Source of the DNA: Owenia fusiformis
Taxonomy: Eukaryota; Annelida; Polychaeta; Sabellida; Oweniidae
DNA length: 60,000 nucleotides
Assembly (NCBI GenBank): GCA_903813345.2
Contig: CAIIXF020000003.1
Location: forward strand, 2,386,109 to 2,446,108
Direction of reading: 5' to 3'
The translations under genes were made by a program, and so were the position numbers. The number at the start of each line of letters is the position of its first letter. Position 1 is the first letter of the stretch. Positions 58,250-60,000 of this stretch are shown in pieces. The notes under the pieces were generated by a model, which saw nothing but the letters and a program-made list of their open reading frames with translations, did no database searches and was not told the origin of the DNA.

Positions 58250-58950
58250 TCGAAACACAGTAGGTCCTTAGACAAATCCTGTATGCTTGAATGTTTGTTT
58301 ATGGTGGATTTGTAATTGAAGTGAATAGTGGATTAGGAAAATGCTCGTCACCTTCGACTACGTCGTAACGCAGTAGGTTCTTAGACAAATCCTGTATGCT
58401 TGAATGTTTGTTTTAGTGGATTCGTAAATGAAGTGAATAGTGGATTAGGAAAATGCCCGTCACCTTCGACTACGTCGTAACGCAGTAGGTTCTTAGACAA
58501 ATCCTGTATGCTTGAATGTTTGTTTATGGTGGATTTGTAATTGAAGTGAATAGTGGATTAGGAAAATGCCCGTCACCTTCGACTACGTCGTAACGCAGTA
58601 GGTTCTTAGACAAATTCTGTATGCTTGAATGTTTGTTTATGGTGGATTTGTAATTGAAGTGAATAGTGGATTAGGAAAATGCCCGTCACCTTCGACTACG
58701 TCGTAACGCAGTAGGTTCTTAGACAAATTCTGTATGCTTGAATGTTTGTTTATGGTGGATTTGTAATTGAAGTGAATGGTGGATTAGACAATGCCCGTCA
58801 CCTTCGACTACGTCGTAATGCATTAGGTTCTTAGACAAATGCTGTATGCTTGAATGCTTGTTTATTGTGGATTTGTAAATTAAGTGAGTAGTACATGGAT
58901 TGGGATAATGCCCGTAACCTTCGACTACGCCGTAACGCAAAAGTCCCTTA
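58250..58950. repeat. 113-bp tandem repeat, about 6 copies
   Basis: Unit includes GGTTCTTAGACAAATCCTGT, ATGCTTGAATGTTTG, TTGAAGTGAATAGTGGATTA and CCGTCACCTTCGACTACGTC. The central copies are nearly identical; outer ones diverge. Non-coding, possibly a local satellite. Confidence 0.92.
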
Positions 58951-59142
58951 GACAAAGAAATATTAGTTTATTGCAGAACAAGTCTGAATTCGTTTCAAAT
59001 ACAAATACATAATTAGCATGGATGGAATTATAAAATAAGGTGCAAGAAGCTAAAACGTTGTAGGACATGGATATTGGATGGAAGGTCATGCATTTTTTAT
59101 ATATATATATTTTACGTATAGCTCTAGTTCCGGTTGGAAGAA

Positions 59143-59275
59143 AAGGATGACACCAAAAAAGGATGACACCACAAAAGGATGACACCACAAAAAGATGACA
59201 CCACAAAAGGATGACACCACAAAAGGATGACACCAGTAGAAAAGGATGACACCAGTAGAAAAGGATGCCAATAGT
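59143..59275. repeat. 17-bp minisatellite (GGATGACACCACAAAA)
   Basis: About seven copies of GGATGACACCACAAAA(A), the last with AGTAGAAAA in place of ACAAAA. Preceded by a TA dinucleotide run at 59099-59110. Confidence 0.88.
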
Positions 59276-59299
59276 AGAATAATTGTATTTTTTCAGTTT

Positions 59300-60000
59300 T
59301 GTTAGAAGCAAACTAAATATACATACCTTTCTTACATTGATTAACTATTAAATCCTGGAATTTTTTGAAAATATACATGTAATGGCCATTTTTTGGCTTT
59401 TCTGTGATATGGTGGGGATGGTGGGAAAGGGGATATTAGACACTATATTGTCCATATTGGATTACGATTTACGATAGTTAGGCTTTATTTTCTTAGAGAG
59501 ATATTATGAGAACTTTATGATATACCCTCGTATTTATTTCATTTAAACCTAAAAAACATCAACAAAACTGGGCAGCAATTTTTAAAAAACGTTCAATATG
59601 TGAAACAAACAAAATGCCAAGAGAGTTTCCAAACATAGTTTGAAACTTATTATTGGGGAACTTGCAAAATAATTGCCTGTTATTACAGCACAAATAGAAT
59701 GGCCCAAACACAATCTCCCTTTTGAAAATAAATAAATAATGTTTTCCTATTTCTTATAATAATTTGTATGTTTCAGTTTTATACTAGAAGTAAGCTAAAT
59801 ATACATACCTTTCTTGGGACATGCTCTTCATCATGAAAATATTCAAGAACTGATGGATTAATTCAACTTCAATCAATGTATGTAATTTAAATCAAGTGTG
59901 GTCATTCCTTGGAAATCATAAAGTACTTAGATTGTATGATTAAACAGTTTAAAGGTGTCATCTCATGCAATATACTACTAAAGATTTGTTTTCAAAATCC
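59300..60000. other. No feature recognised at right edge
   Basis: AT-rich. A short motif (AGCAAACTAAATATACATACCTTTCTT) recurs in part near 59305 and 59790 (about 490 bp apart), but no coding frame or element could be supported. Confidence 0.4.

Noticed and set aside
59086-59311. Hydrophobic minus-strand frames
   Set aside because: They are translations of the 17-bp minisatellite.

Overview
The window looks like a piece of an AT-rich metazoan nuclear genome. Genes have small exons with GT-AG introns, intergenic and intron DNA is packed with MITEs, foldback elements and minisatellites, and no operon-like or prokaryotic layout is visible. The style (TINAG-like gene, many short terminal-inverted-repeat elements, AAGGTCA-rich repeats) suggests a marine invertebrate, perhaps a mollusc. 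That taxonomic guess is weak. No genetic-code anomaly is needed to read any gene.

Layout. (1) 1-9.7 kb, minus strand: the catalytic-like domain of a cathepsin-B-fold, TINAG-like pseudoprotease in six exons, running off the left edge, plus a probable upstream cysteine-rich exon at 9655-9721. Its introns hold several MITEs, a 51-bp minisatellite and LINE-like scraps. (2) 9.9-13.6 kb: repeat-rich, with two clear terminal-inverted-repeat elements and a decayed LINE fragment. (3) 13658-47654: a roughly 34-kb unit bounded by near-identical 1.2-kb inverted repeats. Inside are two convergent, uninterrupted multi-exon genes, each starting about 300 bp inside a terminal repeat and reading inward. On the plus strand is a 9-exon gene for a 587-residue protein with two zinc-finger-like motifs and a large coding minisatellite. 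On the minus strand is a 16-exon gene for a 1,110-residue KDZ (Kyakuja-Dileera-Zisupton) family transposase with an associated cysteine cluster and a candidate D-D-E triad. I read the whole as one giant two-gene KDZ DNA transposon. Its left terminal repeat is split by a separate 4.8-kb inverted-repeat element; the right terminal repeat preserves the unsplit sequence. (4) 47.7-57.7 kb, minus strand: three tandem copies of a secretory-leader first exon (47750-47825, 50331-50393, 53909-53984) with related promoter regions, and a fourth promoter relic without its leader. (5) 54.7-60 kb: minisatellites and short elements.

How the parts may fit. The outer end of the giant element lies about 96 bp beyond the donor site of the nearest leader exon. 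Repeats of the same families lie on both sides of the element. The leader exons end in phase 1, which is what the cysteine-rich exon at 9721 requires. One economical reading is that the leaders are alternative first exons of the TINAG-like gene and that the transposon sits in its first intron; this is inference and needs transcripts. All exon joins were derived by hand from splice consensus and reading phase.
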